Source of the DNA: Selenomonadaceae bacterium UBA3796
Lineage (GTDB): Bacteria > Bacillota > Negativicutes > Selenomonadales > Selenomonadaceae
Direction of reading: 5' to 3'
NCBI GenBank assembly: GCA_002369175.1
Contig: DFES01000066.1
Location: forward strand, 1-10,047
DNA: 10,047 nucleotides
In this document: positions 1-5,867 of the stretch, one piece after another
Position numbering within the stretch: position 1 is the first letter of the stretch
Layout: every line of letters starts with the position of its first letter
Notes under the pieces: model-generated
Databases searched by the model: none
What the model was told of the DNA's origin: nothing
The model's input: only the letters and a program-made list of their open reading frames with translations
Made by a program: the position numbers and the translations under genes

Positions 1-1
1 A

Positions 2-88
2 GCAGAGCTACGTCAAGGTTTCACTGACGCAGGCAGGCGGAAAAATGGCCGCTGTAGTGTGCTGGTGGAGTTTTTCAACACGCCCTAG
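2..88 (+). CDS. C-terminal tail of a probable transposase (partial, 5' end outside window)
   Basis: A reading frame is open from the first bases and ends at a TAG at 86-88. It gives 28 residues ending in VEFFNTP, with a basic GRRKNGR stretch before that. The last codons coincide with the sequence TTTTTCAACACGCCC, and part of that sequence (75-87) recurs inverted at 9686-9698. A transposase whose final codons run into the terminal inverted repeat of its own insertion sequence is a common arrangement, so I read this as the right end of an IS. The IS family cannot be named from 28 residues. The alternative is the tail of an unrelated upstream gene. The competing frame that runs through 45-140 into the next gene is judged non-coding before 141. 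Confidence 0.45.
   Translation, partial: AELRQGFTDAGRRKNGRCSVLVEFFNTP
75..87. repeat. Putative IS terminus, inverted match to 9686-9698
   Basis: The 13-mer TCAACACGCCCTA is found here, and its exact reverse complement TAGGGCGTGTTGA lies at 9686-9698. A third, imperfect copy (TCAACACGTCCTG) lies at 9714-9726. The position at the end of a transposase-like frame suggests a terminal inverted repeat, possibly with TA as the flanking target dinucleotide. That reading is inference, since the other end of the element is not in the window. Confidence 0.4.
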
Positions 89-140
89 TATTGAAGTATA
101 TTTGAGGAAGAAGAGAAAACAAGCGGGAGGCGGCAGGCAA

Positions 141-1220
141 ATGAGTGGATTATTGACTAAAGACTTGGATTACAAGCAGTGGGTTCAGTCTCTGAGCAAG
201 AAGTTCCGTCAGAGCCAAATCAAGGCTGCGGTGAAGGTCAACCGGGAAATGCTGGCCTTTTATTGGGAGCTGGGCAGAGACATAGTGGAGATGAAGGCAG
301 AGAGCCGGTGGGGAAGCGGGTTTATGGAGGCGATCAGTCAAGACTTGCAACGGGAACTGCCAGGTGTGAAAGGTCTGTCCTCCACCAACTTGCGCTATAT
401 TAAGAGATTTTATCTATTGTACAGTCATTTAATTCAGGCACAAGCTGTGCCTGAATTGGTTACGACTGAAATTTGCGCACAAGTTGTGCCTGAATTGAGT
501 TATGAGGAATTGTTCAGTATTCCCTGGGGGCACCATCGCAATATCATAATTAAGTGCCAAGATGATACGAAAAAGGCAATTTTCTACATTAAGAAGACTA
601 CCGAAAACGGCTGGTCACGGGCTGTGCTTCTGAATTTCCTGGACACTGACCTATATGAGCGGCAGGGCAAAGCTGTCACAAACTTTGCGTCCACCCTTCC
701 TCCGGAGCAGAGCGAGCTGACCCAGGAGATAACCAAGGATCCGTATAACTTCGACTTCCTGACGCTGACGGCAAACTATCATGAGAAAGAGCTGAAGGAC
801 GCTCTGAGGGACAATATCACCAAATTCTTGTTGGAACTGGGCAAGGGCTTTGCCTTTGTGGGAAGGGAATACCGCCTGACCGTTGGCAAGACGGAGCAGT
901 TTATTGACCTGCTTTTCTATCATATCAAGCTGCGCTCTTATGTTGTCATCGAGGTGAAAGTGACGGATTTTGAGCCCGGAGACATTGGCCAGGTCAGCAC
1001 CTATGTGGCCGCCGTGGACGGCATACTGCGGGGAGAAGGCGATGGCCAGACCATTGGCCTGCTTATCTGCAAGACCAAGGATGAGGTGCTGGCCAAATAC
1101 GCCACCGCAGGGGTAAGCCTGCCCATAGGGATTTCTGAGTATGAGCTGTCCAAACTGCTGCCCGAGGAGTTCAAGGGGACGTTGCCCACTATCGAGGAGA
1201 TAGAGAGCGAGCTGAAATAG
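141..1220 (+). CDS. DUF1016/YhcG-family PDDEXK nuclease domain protein
   Basis: The 359-residue protein is about the full length of the YhcG family. The N-terminal DUF1016_N region covers roughly residues 10-150: a helical segment, the FYWELGRDI stretch near 40 and the IPWGHH motif near 127. The C-terminal nuclease-like domain (YhcG_C) covers about 180-345. Candidate PD-(D/E)XK residues are D256 in FIDLLFYH and E271/K273 in VIEVKV, followed by Q284 in DIGQVSTY. ATG 141 is preferred because GGGAGG lies at 125-130 upstream and homology starts there; an in-frame ATG at 45 lies inside the IS tail. Family members are DNA-associated proteins often found near restriction-modification genes or mobile elements, but no such partner genes are visible here. 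The exact biochemical role is not established. The gene directly follows an IS end, which fits an accessory location. An unusual repeat-containing insertion sits before IPWGHH. Confidence 0.88.
   Translation: MSGLLTKDLDYKQWVQSLSKKFRQSQIKAAVKVNREMLAFYWELGRDIVEMKAESRWGSGFMEAISQDLQRELPGVKGLSSTNLRYIKRFYLLYSHLIQAQAVPELVTTEICAQVVPELSYEELFSIPWGHHRNIIIKCQDDTKKAIFYIKKTTENGWSRAVLLNFLDTDLYERQGKAVTNFASTLPPEQSELTQEITKDPYNFDFLTLTANYHEKELKDALRDNITKFLLELGKGFAFVGREYRLTVGKTEQFIDLLFYHIKLRSYVVIEVKVTDFEPGDIGQVSTYVAAVDGILRGEGDGQTIGLLICKTKDEVLAKYATAGVSLPIGISEYELSKLLPEEFKGTLPTIEEIESELK
431..497. repeat. Perfect 12+3+12 palindrome and diverged direct repeat inside the nuclease gene
   Basis: At 431-457 the arms AATTCAGGCACA and TGTGCCTGAATT flank a 3-nt centre, a perfect inverted repeat. 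The segment 437-457 recurs at 477-497 with a single C-to-T change (GCACAAG[C/T]TGTGCCTGAATTG), so the protein reads QAVPEL then QVVPEL. The copies lie 40 bp apart, which is not a multiple of three, yet both are read as similar peptides. The frames differ, so this is not a simple in-frame duplication. The region lies in a linker that varies within the family. Confidence 0.7.
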
Positions 1221-1267
1221 GGGTATACTTCGTAGCTATTGAAATGAAATTGTCAGGAGGTGTTCAC

Positions 1268-1462
1268 TTGTCTGTACCAGATTTTCATTGTATTGGCTTC
1301 CGTCCCAGCATTGACGAAAACTGCACCCATCTCATTCTGGGTTCCATGCCCAGCGTGACTTCTCTTGGAGCCCGGCAGTATTATGCCCATCCACAAAACC
1401 GCTTTTGGCCTTTGATGGCCGGCATTTTGGAACAATCACCGCCGTCTGCTGACTATCAGGAC
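1268..1462 (+). pseudogene. Truncated hypoxanthine/uracil DNA glycosylase (Mug-like), 5' fragment
   Basis: About 65 residues match the N-terminal part of the DNA-deoxyinosine (hypoxanthine) glycosylase branch of the uracil-DNA glycosylase superfamily. Visible features are GFRPSIDENCTHLILGSMPS (the GSMP motif that positions the catalytic water) and the QYYAHPQNRFW block. Full-length members are about 160-180 residues and excise deaminated bases in DNA repair. After DYQD, near 1462, the sequence becomes the antisense of an IS3-type transposase and the frame runs on as unrelated residues to a stop at 1520-1522. The second glycosylase motif and the whole C-terminal half are missing, so the product should be inactive. 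The likely start is TTG 1268, seven nt after AGGAGG at 1255-1260; an in-frame ATG at 1244 lies upstream of that site. The gene follows the nuclease gene by 47 nt. Confidence 0.8.
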
Positions 1463-1655
1463 CATCCATGCTCTGACGGATCCCCAGTTCTTTCAGCAGA
1501 TGCTTGTAATCATCGCTTGTGAACTGGCTCCCCTGGTCTGAATTTAAAATCACCGGTATGCCATGCTTTGCTACAGCTTCTCTGACTGCGTACAGGACTT
1601 CGCTGGTGTCTAATGTGTCAGATAGACGGTGGCTGAAAGCATATCGTCTACTCGA
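1461..1655 (-). mobile_element. Internal fragment of an IS3-family transposase (OrfB, rve domain)
   Basis: On the minus strand about 65 residues read as an IS3-family integrase-core transposase: a segment with RLSDTLDTSEVLYAV, then AVAKHGIPVILNSDQGSQFT, then a segment ending in GIRQSMDG. The NSDQGSQFT block carries the second catalytic Asp of the DDE triad, and the SMDG block normally precedes the residues leading to the final Glu. Both the N-terminal part and the C-terminal part with the last catalytic residue are absent, as are IS ends and target duplications. The fragment starts immediately after the porin stop codon and, by chance or by fusion, stays in the porin's frame. It ends inside the broken glycosylase gene. 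It cannot encode an active transposase. Confidence 0.85.
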
Positions 1656-1658
1656 CAG

Positions 1659-3005
1659 TTAAAAATAAAAGTTCAGTTCCCCGTAGAAGACCTTGGAGGA
1701 CTGCAGGTGCTCGCCGGAGCCGTTTTCGTCCGGCATTTTCTTTCCGATGAAATACTTGGCAGTTCCCACCAAATTCTTCGCAAAGGTGTAGTCCACTCCG
1801 ACTTCAAGTCCCCTATGGCCGTAGGGAATGGCATCATAGGTCGGTGCAATGACAGCATAATGGCCAAGCTGGCGATAGGCGGCAAAGATTCCGAAGGAGC
1901 CCTTGTCTGCGGGATCGGCTTCCTTGTAGTCCAGCTCGATGCTGAAAGCACGTTTGGCTTCGGAGGATACGGGATCGGAAGACCCAACGGATTCGTTTTC
2001 ATGCCCCAGGTCCCTGGCCCAAGCGTAGGCACCGTTCAACGAGACATTCTTGTCAAAGCGGTATCCAAGGCCGATGTCGTAGATATTGATAGCGGAAGTA
2101 CCGCATTCCGCATACAGCGCATCGCGGTTGGCCCAGCGATGGTATCCAAGTCCCCAGGTGAACTTCTCCTCCCGAGGATTGTAAATTTCGATGGCCTGAT
2201 AGCTTCCGGTTGGAGAAACCGCAGCATCGTTCTCCATGATGGAGTAAAATTGCTTGGAGCGGCCTGCGGTCAGTGTCGCTTTGACTTTATTGCCAAAAGT
2301 AACCTGCGCGCCGGAGAGACTTTCATCGTAAATCATGCCGTTATCCACAAAGGTTTCATACGGAAGTCTTCCCAAGAGAACCTGGAAGTTATTGTAATCT
2401 CCCTGTGCCCAGGCGCGTCTCAGCCTGGTGGTCGGTATCTCGGGGTTGGCGGCGTTGGAGCCGTCGACGGCATTCGCATCCGCCTTGACGTCGAAATTGT
2501 AGTCGATTCTGGCATTGACAGACCAATGGTTGTTGACCTCCATGGATGGCTCCAGACGCAGCGTTCCAGCCTGAACCGTTGTTTTCTCGTTTATGCCGTC
2601 ATCCTCTTCAATTTTGTTCGCATAGGTGTAGACGAGTTTTCCTTTCCACTTTACCATGTCGGCATGTTTTTCGAGATTGGCAACGCGAACCCCGAGGTTG
2701 TTCAGCTCATCGCGGAACTCAGCCGCCAGTTTGTCGATTAGAGCCTTGTCCCTTGCGCTGACGTCCGCTTTTGCCATGGCCTTCGCAATCATCTGAGCCA
2801 TTTCGTAGCGTGTGATGTTCCTGTCCCCGCGAAAGGTTCCGTCACCGTAGCCGTTGATCACCCCATCGGATGCCAGCTGGCTCACGGCATCGTAGGCCCA
2901 ATGTCCGTCCGGGACGTCCGAAAACGGATTTGAAGCCGCAAATGAGGTTCCGGAGATGCTCATGAGCAGCGCAGCTCCCAGAGCAGGCAATATCCTTTTT
3001 TTCAA
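1659..3005 (-). CDS. SLH-domain outer-membrane porin (OmpM-like)
   Basis: The 448-residue exported protein starts with the signal peptide MKKRILPALGAALL, with likely cleavage after TSFA near residue 23. A single SLH domain follows at about 27-75 (FSDVPDGHWAYDAV, GYGDGTFRGDRNITRYEMA), then a coiled-coil-like helix at about 78-116. A beta-strand-rich region from about 120 ends in FYGELNFYF, with the terminal aromatic residue typical of outer-membrane barrels. In Negativicutes such proteins bind modified peptidoglycan through SLH and form the main outer-membrane pore. I choose TTG 3005 because AGGGGAG lies eight nt upstream (3014-3020); a GTG at 3014 would overlap that site. The gene diverges from the condensation-like gene. 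An IS3 fragment sits directly behind its stop codon, so no terminator of its own is visible. Confidence 0.92.
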   Translation of the reverse strand: MKKRILPALGAALLMSISGTSFAASNPFSDVPDGHWAYDAVSQLASDGVINGYGDGTFRGDRNITRYEMAQMIAKAMAKADVSARDKALIDKLAAEFRDELNNLGVRVANLEKHADMVKWKGKLVYTYANKIEEDDGINEKTTVQAGTLRLEPSMEVNNHWSVNARIDYNFDVKADANAVDGSNAANPEIPTTRLRRAWAQGDYNNFQVLLGRLPYETFVDNGMIYDESLSGAQVTFGNKVKATLTAGRSKQFYSIMENDAAVSPTGSYQAIEIYNPREEKFTWGLGYHRWANRDALYAECGTSAINIYDIGLGYRFDKNVSLNGAYAWARDLGHENESVGSSDPVSSEAKRAFSIELDYKEADPADKGSFGIFAAYRQLGHYAVIAPTYDAIPYGHRGLEVGVDYTFAKNLVGTAKYFIGKKMPDENGSGEHLQSSKVFYGELNFYF

Positions 3006-3073
3006 GTAAATCACTCCCCTTTTCTGTCCGTGGTTTCCCTGTTTCCTCTTTTGTTTCCAGGAAAACCTCTACA

Positions 3074-3105
3074 AGTATATCACATTTATGATATTCTGCA
3101 TCATA
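3074..3105 (-). promoter_or_regulatory. Possible porin promoter -10 and overlapping inverted repeat
   Basis: On the minus strand TATACT (3079-3074) is a good -10 about 70 nt before the porin start, but no clear -35 is found at 16-18 bp spacing. A 6-bp inverted repeat TATGAT/ATCATA (3087-3092 and 3100-3105, 7-nt spacer) lies just upstream, where a regulator could act. This is a weak, motif-only call. Confidence 0.3.
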
Positions 3106-3110
3106 GGGAA

Positions 3111-3139
3111 TTGAACTATACGAAAAATTATTATAAAAT
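3111..3139 (+). promoter_or_regulatory. Promoter for the condensation-like gene
   Basis: TTGAAC (3111-3116) and TAAAAT (3134-3139) are separated by exactly 17 bp within an AT-rich segment. This matches a housekeeping-sigma promoter. Transcription would start near 3146, leaving a leader of roughly 75-80 nt before ATG 3224. It lies back to back with the presumed porin promoter. Confidence 0.6.
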
Positions 3140-3223
3140 TAAAATGGTAGGGTTATTTCAGCTTGGGAACTGGGCAGAACGCAGGGCGTGATGCATTGTT
3201 CCTTATCTCGGGAGGTGTGGGAC

Positions 3224-4720
3224 ATGGATGTCAATTTTGACGATCTCATCAGAGAACGAAGAAGAATGACGGCTTGCCAGCGTATGGAAGAGCCGGTGGA
3301 AATTCGGAATATATATGAAATCCAGGGATATGACCGATTGGAGCTTACCAGAAGATTTGGCCAGCAACCGGAGGAGGGACGAAACGTCCAATGCTTGCGA
3401 CCCGTTCAGGAAGTGCGTACACTGACGGAGCAGGAGAAATGCATCCTCGAGCAGCAGGACTTCGTATCCGGCCAGTTCTGTATTCAATTCCTCTACAAGG
3501 TAACAGGTGACATTGCCCGTGATATCTTCCGAGAGAATGTTCACAGGATCTTCCGGAGGAATCCGGAGCTCCGGGTGAATTTCGTCCCATTGGGTCTTGA
3601 ACACAAGTACCACAAGGTGGTATTCGAGGACTCCATGCCCGAGGTGAATTACACCAGCCTGAACTGCCTGGAGGGGGAAACCCTCGACCATGCGCTCCAG
3701 AGGGTCATGGAAATGGATCGCCGCCATGGTTTTGATCTGGAGAACGATGTGCTGATGCGCATCCTGATCATCAATACCCTGCGCAAGAACGAATATGCCA
3801 TCCTGCTTACGGAGTCGAGAATCATTGCCGATGCGTGGAACGCAAGCGAATTCCTCCCTATGGCATGGGGAGGGCTTGAGGGAAGGGAGGAAGTGAAGAA
3901 GCTTCTTCCGACGGAGTTTTCCAGCACATCCTATCGTCATTGGGATTCCGTACTGAGCAACCTTCCCACGCCGCCTTCTCTGCCGGGCTACAAGGGCTTC
4001 GATATGCGCCTTGACAAGAGGAGCTACCGCGTGCGGCTGAACAAGGTGGATTATGCCCTTCTCCTGACCAGAGCCCGCAGCAGCAAGGATCTGATCATGG
4101 CAATCCTCTACACGGCCTGGGGGCTTTTGCAGAAGCATATCGAGCGAATCCATGAAACCTGCTACTGCCTCATTCTGCCGAGCCATTCCATGCGGCTGCA
4201 AAATGCGGTGAGACTGGCAGGTATCGTGCATCCGGTTCCCATGCGGTTTTCCTGTGAGCAGGAAGAGCTCATGAAGGATGTCGTTATTCGCCAGCTCAAA
4301 CAGATGCTGGTAGCGCAGTCCATGCCCGTTTCCCATATGAAGGACATCTTGACGGACACGGGGCAGACCACGGCAGCTTTCCCGTTTCTCCTGCACTTCC
4401 ACAGTTTTCTGCCTGAGAAGACAGGCTTTGCGGGGGTGGATACAAGGACGCAGGGAGCTTTGGTGGATATGCGCTCCTGGGATGCAGGGCTTGAGAATTT
4501 CGGCCTCTATTTCGATATGAACAACAAAGAAATCTCCTATACCATGTCCTATAACACCTACTCCTATTCTCCTGCGAATATCGAGGCTTTGGCGAGAGCC
4601 TTCGATGCCGTGCTGCACTGCCTCCTCTTGCTGTGGGACAAGGAGTACGCCCTTTTCGACGAGAAAATCAAGGAAACTCTGCGGCGATGGGATCGGACCT
4701 ATAGTGTCTACGTCAATTAG
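3224..4720 (+). CDS. Stand-alone condensation-domain-like protein with degenerate active site
   Basis: The 498-residue protein resembles the two-lobed condensation domain of nonribosomal peptide synthetases and related CoA-dependent acyltransferases. The N-lobe covers about 60-215, with a PELRVNF block near 114-120 as in C-domains. The C-lobe covers about 265-490, including the LIMAILYTAWGLLQKH helix and a GLYFDMNNKEISYTMSYNT strand pair. Where the HHxxxDG motif is expected, the sequence reads SRIIADA (198-204): both histidines are gone and only the Asp remains, so normal acyl condensation is unlikely. No adenylation, carrier or thioesterase domain is present here or next door. ATG 3224 is chosen over ATG 3188/3191 because GGGAGGTG lies at 3210-3217, eight nt before it. 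It has no signal peptide. Its function is unknown; it could be a binding, structural or regulatory relative of C-domains. The fold call is from motif order, not a search. Confidence 0.72.
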   Translation: MDVNFDDLIRERRRMTACQRMEEPVEIRNIYEIQGYDRLELTRRFGQQPEEGRNVQCLRPVQEVRTLTEQEKCILEQQDFVSGQFCIQFLYKVTGDIARDIFRENVHRIFRRNPELRVNFVPLGLEHKYHKVVFEDSMPEVNYTSLNCLEGETLDHALQRVMEMDRRHGFDLENDVLMRILIINTLRKNEYAILLTESRIIADAWNASEFLPMAWGGLEGREEVKKLLPTEFSSTSYRHWDSVLSNLPTPPSLPGYKGFDMRLDKRSYRVRLNKVDYALLLTRARSSKDLIMAILYTAWGLLQKHIERIHETCYCLILPSHSMRLQNAVRLAGIVHPVPMRFSCEQEELMKDVVIRQLKQMLVAQSMPVSHMKDILTDTGQTTAAFPFLLHFHSFLPEKTGFAGVDTRTQGALVDMRSWDAGLENFGLYFDMNNKEISYTMSYNTYSYSPANIEALARAFDAVLHCLLLLWDKEYALFDEKIKETLRRWDRTYSVYVN

Positions 4721-4723
4721 GGT

Positions 4724-4747
4724 CATGATTTCTATTTCATGTTTTTC
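4724..4747 (+). terminator. Weak candidate terminator after the condensation-like gene
   Basis: A 5-bp inverted repeat CATGA/TCATG (4724-4728 and 4737-4741) is followed at once by TTTTT (4742-4746). The stem is short and AT-rich, so at best it would terminate partially; the repeat might instead be a protein-binding site upstream of the fruK promoter. Confidence 0.25.
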
Positions 4748-4758
4748 GTTATTCACGA

Positions 4759-4787
4759 TTGACTTTGCTGTGGTTCACCTTTACAAT
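4759..4787 (+). promoter_or_regulatory. fruKA promoter
   Basis: TTGACT (4759-4764) and TACAAT (4782-4787) are spaced by 17 bp, close to consensus. The expected start near 4794 leaves a leader of about 45 nt before fruK. In that leader AATCAT/ATGATT (4817-4822 and 4831-4836) could pair and place the GAGGGGGA ribosome binding site (4823-4830) in the loop. A GTTT-N6-AAAC repeat (GTTTGGAATCAAAC, 4802-4815) lies just before it. Either element could serve regulation, for example by a FruR-type repressor, but no known operator is recognised. Confidence 0.65.
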
Positions 4788-4837
4788 TTTAACAAGGGCA
4801 AGTTTGGAATCAAACCAATCATGAGGGGGAATGATTT

Positions 4838-5746
4838 ATGATCTACACCGTTACCTTCAACCCGGCGCTGGACTACATTGTCCGCCTGGATTCCCTGGTG
4901 GCCGGAGGCATCAACCGTCTGAACTACGAGAAAGTTCTCGGCGGCGGCAAGGGGATCAATGTGTCCATTGTTTTGGCGAACATGGGCATACGGAGTACGG
5001 CTCTGGGCTTCATCGCCGGATTTACCGGAGAGGAAATCAAGCGCCAGCTCATCACCCAAAACGTGGATTTCGATTTCGTCCAGCTTCCGGAAGGCTTCAC
5101 CCGCATCAATATGAAAATCAAGGCGGATGTGGAAACGGAAATCAACGGGCAGGGACCGAACATCAGCGAGGCGAAACAAAAAGAGCTCTTTGAGCGCCTT
5201 GATCGTCTCCAAAAGGATGATACCCTCGTATTGGCAGGCTCCATTCCGAACACCCTGCCGGATGATATCTATGAGCGTATCATGGAGCGGCTCCAGGGAA
5301 AGGGCATCCGCATCATCGTGGATGCCACGAAGAAGCTTCTCATGAATGTGCTGAAGTACAAGCCCTTTCTCATCAAGCCCAACAATCATGAGCTGGGGGA
5401 GATGTTCGGTGTCACATTGAAGACCGATGAGGAGATTATCACCTACGCGAAGAAGCTCCAGGAGCAGGGTGCGCAGAACGTCCTCATTTCCATGGCCGGG
5501 GACGGGGCAATCCTCTTGACGGCGGAAGGGAAATCCTATAAGAGCCCGGCGCCGAAGGGGAAGCTTGTGAACTCCGTTGGCGCAGGGGATTCCATGGTGG
5601 CAGGTTTCATCACAGGCTACACGGAATCCAATGGGGATTTCGAGGAAGCATTCTACATGGGTGTTGCTACAGGCTCCGCTTCCGCTTTCTCCGAAAACCT
5701 CGCTACGCGTCCTGAGGTGGAGGCTCTTCTGAAAACCATAAGGTAG
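4838..5746 (+). CDS. fruK: 1-phosphofructokinase (FruK)
   Basis: The 302-residue PfkB/ribokinase-family cytosolic kinase phosphorylates fructose 1-phosphate with ATP to fructose 1,6-bisphosphate, feeding PTS-imported fructose into glycolysis. The N-terminal NPALDYIV motif is typical of 1-phosphofructokinase and tagatose-6-phosphate kinase. PfkB signature 1, GGGKGINVSIVLANMG, is at 35-50, the LAGSIP loop at 132-137, and signature 2, NSVGAGDSMVAGF, at 245-257 with catalytic D251. The length is normal for the family. ATG 4838 follows GAGGGGGA with a 7-nt spacer. Linkage to fruA separates it from the tagatose kinase relative. It is preceded by its own promoter and no fruR gene is adjacent. Confidence 0.95.
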   Translation: MIYTVTFNPALDYIVRLDSLVAGGINRLNYEKVLGGGKGINVSIVLANMGIRSTALGFIAGFTGEEIKRQLITQNVDFDFVQLPEGFTRINMKIKADVETEINGQGPNISEAKQKELFERLDRLQKDDTLVLAGSIPNTLPDDIYERIMERLQGKGIRIIVDATKKLLMNVLKYKPFLIKPNNHELGEMFGVTLKTDEEIITYAKKLQEQGAQNVLISMAGDGAILLTAEGKSYKSPAPKGKLVNSVGAGDSMVAGFITGYTESNGDFEEAFYMGVATGSASAFSENLATRPEVEALLKTIR

Positions 5747-5768
5747 TAGGTTGTTTTTCGATATCATA

Positions 5769-5813
5769 AGCCTTTCCCGGAGGGATCGGTGATACATCCC
5801 AAAGGAGAAGGCT
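5769..5813 (+). promoter_or_regulatory. Nested hairpin between fruK and fruA
   Basis: The outer arms AGCCTT (5769-5774) and AAGGCT (5808-5813) can be extended by TCC/GGA with a bulge, and an inner stem GGGAT/ATCCC (5782-5786 and 5796-5800) sits within. An AT tract and then T7 and T6 runs (about 5814-5846) follow before the fruA ribosome binding site AAGGAG (5850-5855). The T runs begin several nt after the stem, so full termination is doubtful. A partial terminator/attenuator, an mRNA processing or stability element, or a site tuning the fruK:fruA ratio are all possible. Confidence 0.45.
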
Positions 5814-5867
5814 ATGTTATTATATATATTTTTTTCTTTGTTTTTTGTAAAGGAGTGAACACCTAAA

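Noticed and set aside
45..140. Upstream extension of the nuclease gene to ATG 45
   Set aside because: It overlaps the transposase tail and IS end in another frame; ATG 141 has a good ribosome binding site and begins the family similarity.
437..497. Possible CRISPR-like repeat pair
   Set aside because: There are only two copies, inside a coding sequence, without regular spacers.
1629..2741. 370-codon plus-strand frame opposite the porin
   Set aside because: It is antisense to a clearly recognisable signal peptide-SLH-barrel protein and has no recognisable motifs or ribosome binding site.
3203..4756. 517-codon minus-strand frame opposite the condensation-like gene
   Set aside because: Long antisense frames also occur opposite the porin, fruK and fruA, so this is a codon-usage effect. 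The plus strand has the promoter, ribosome site and domain-like sequence.
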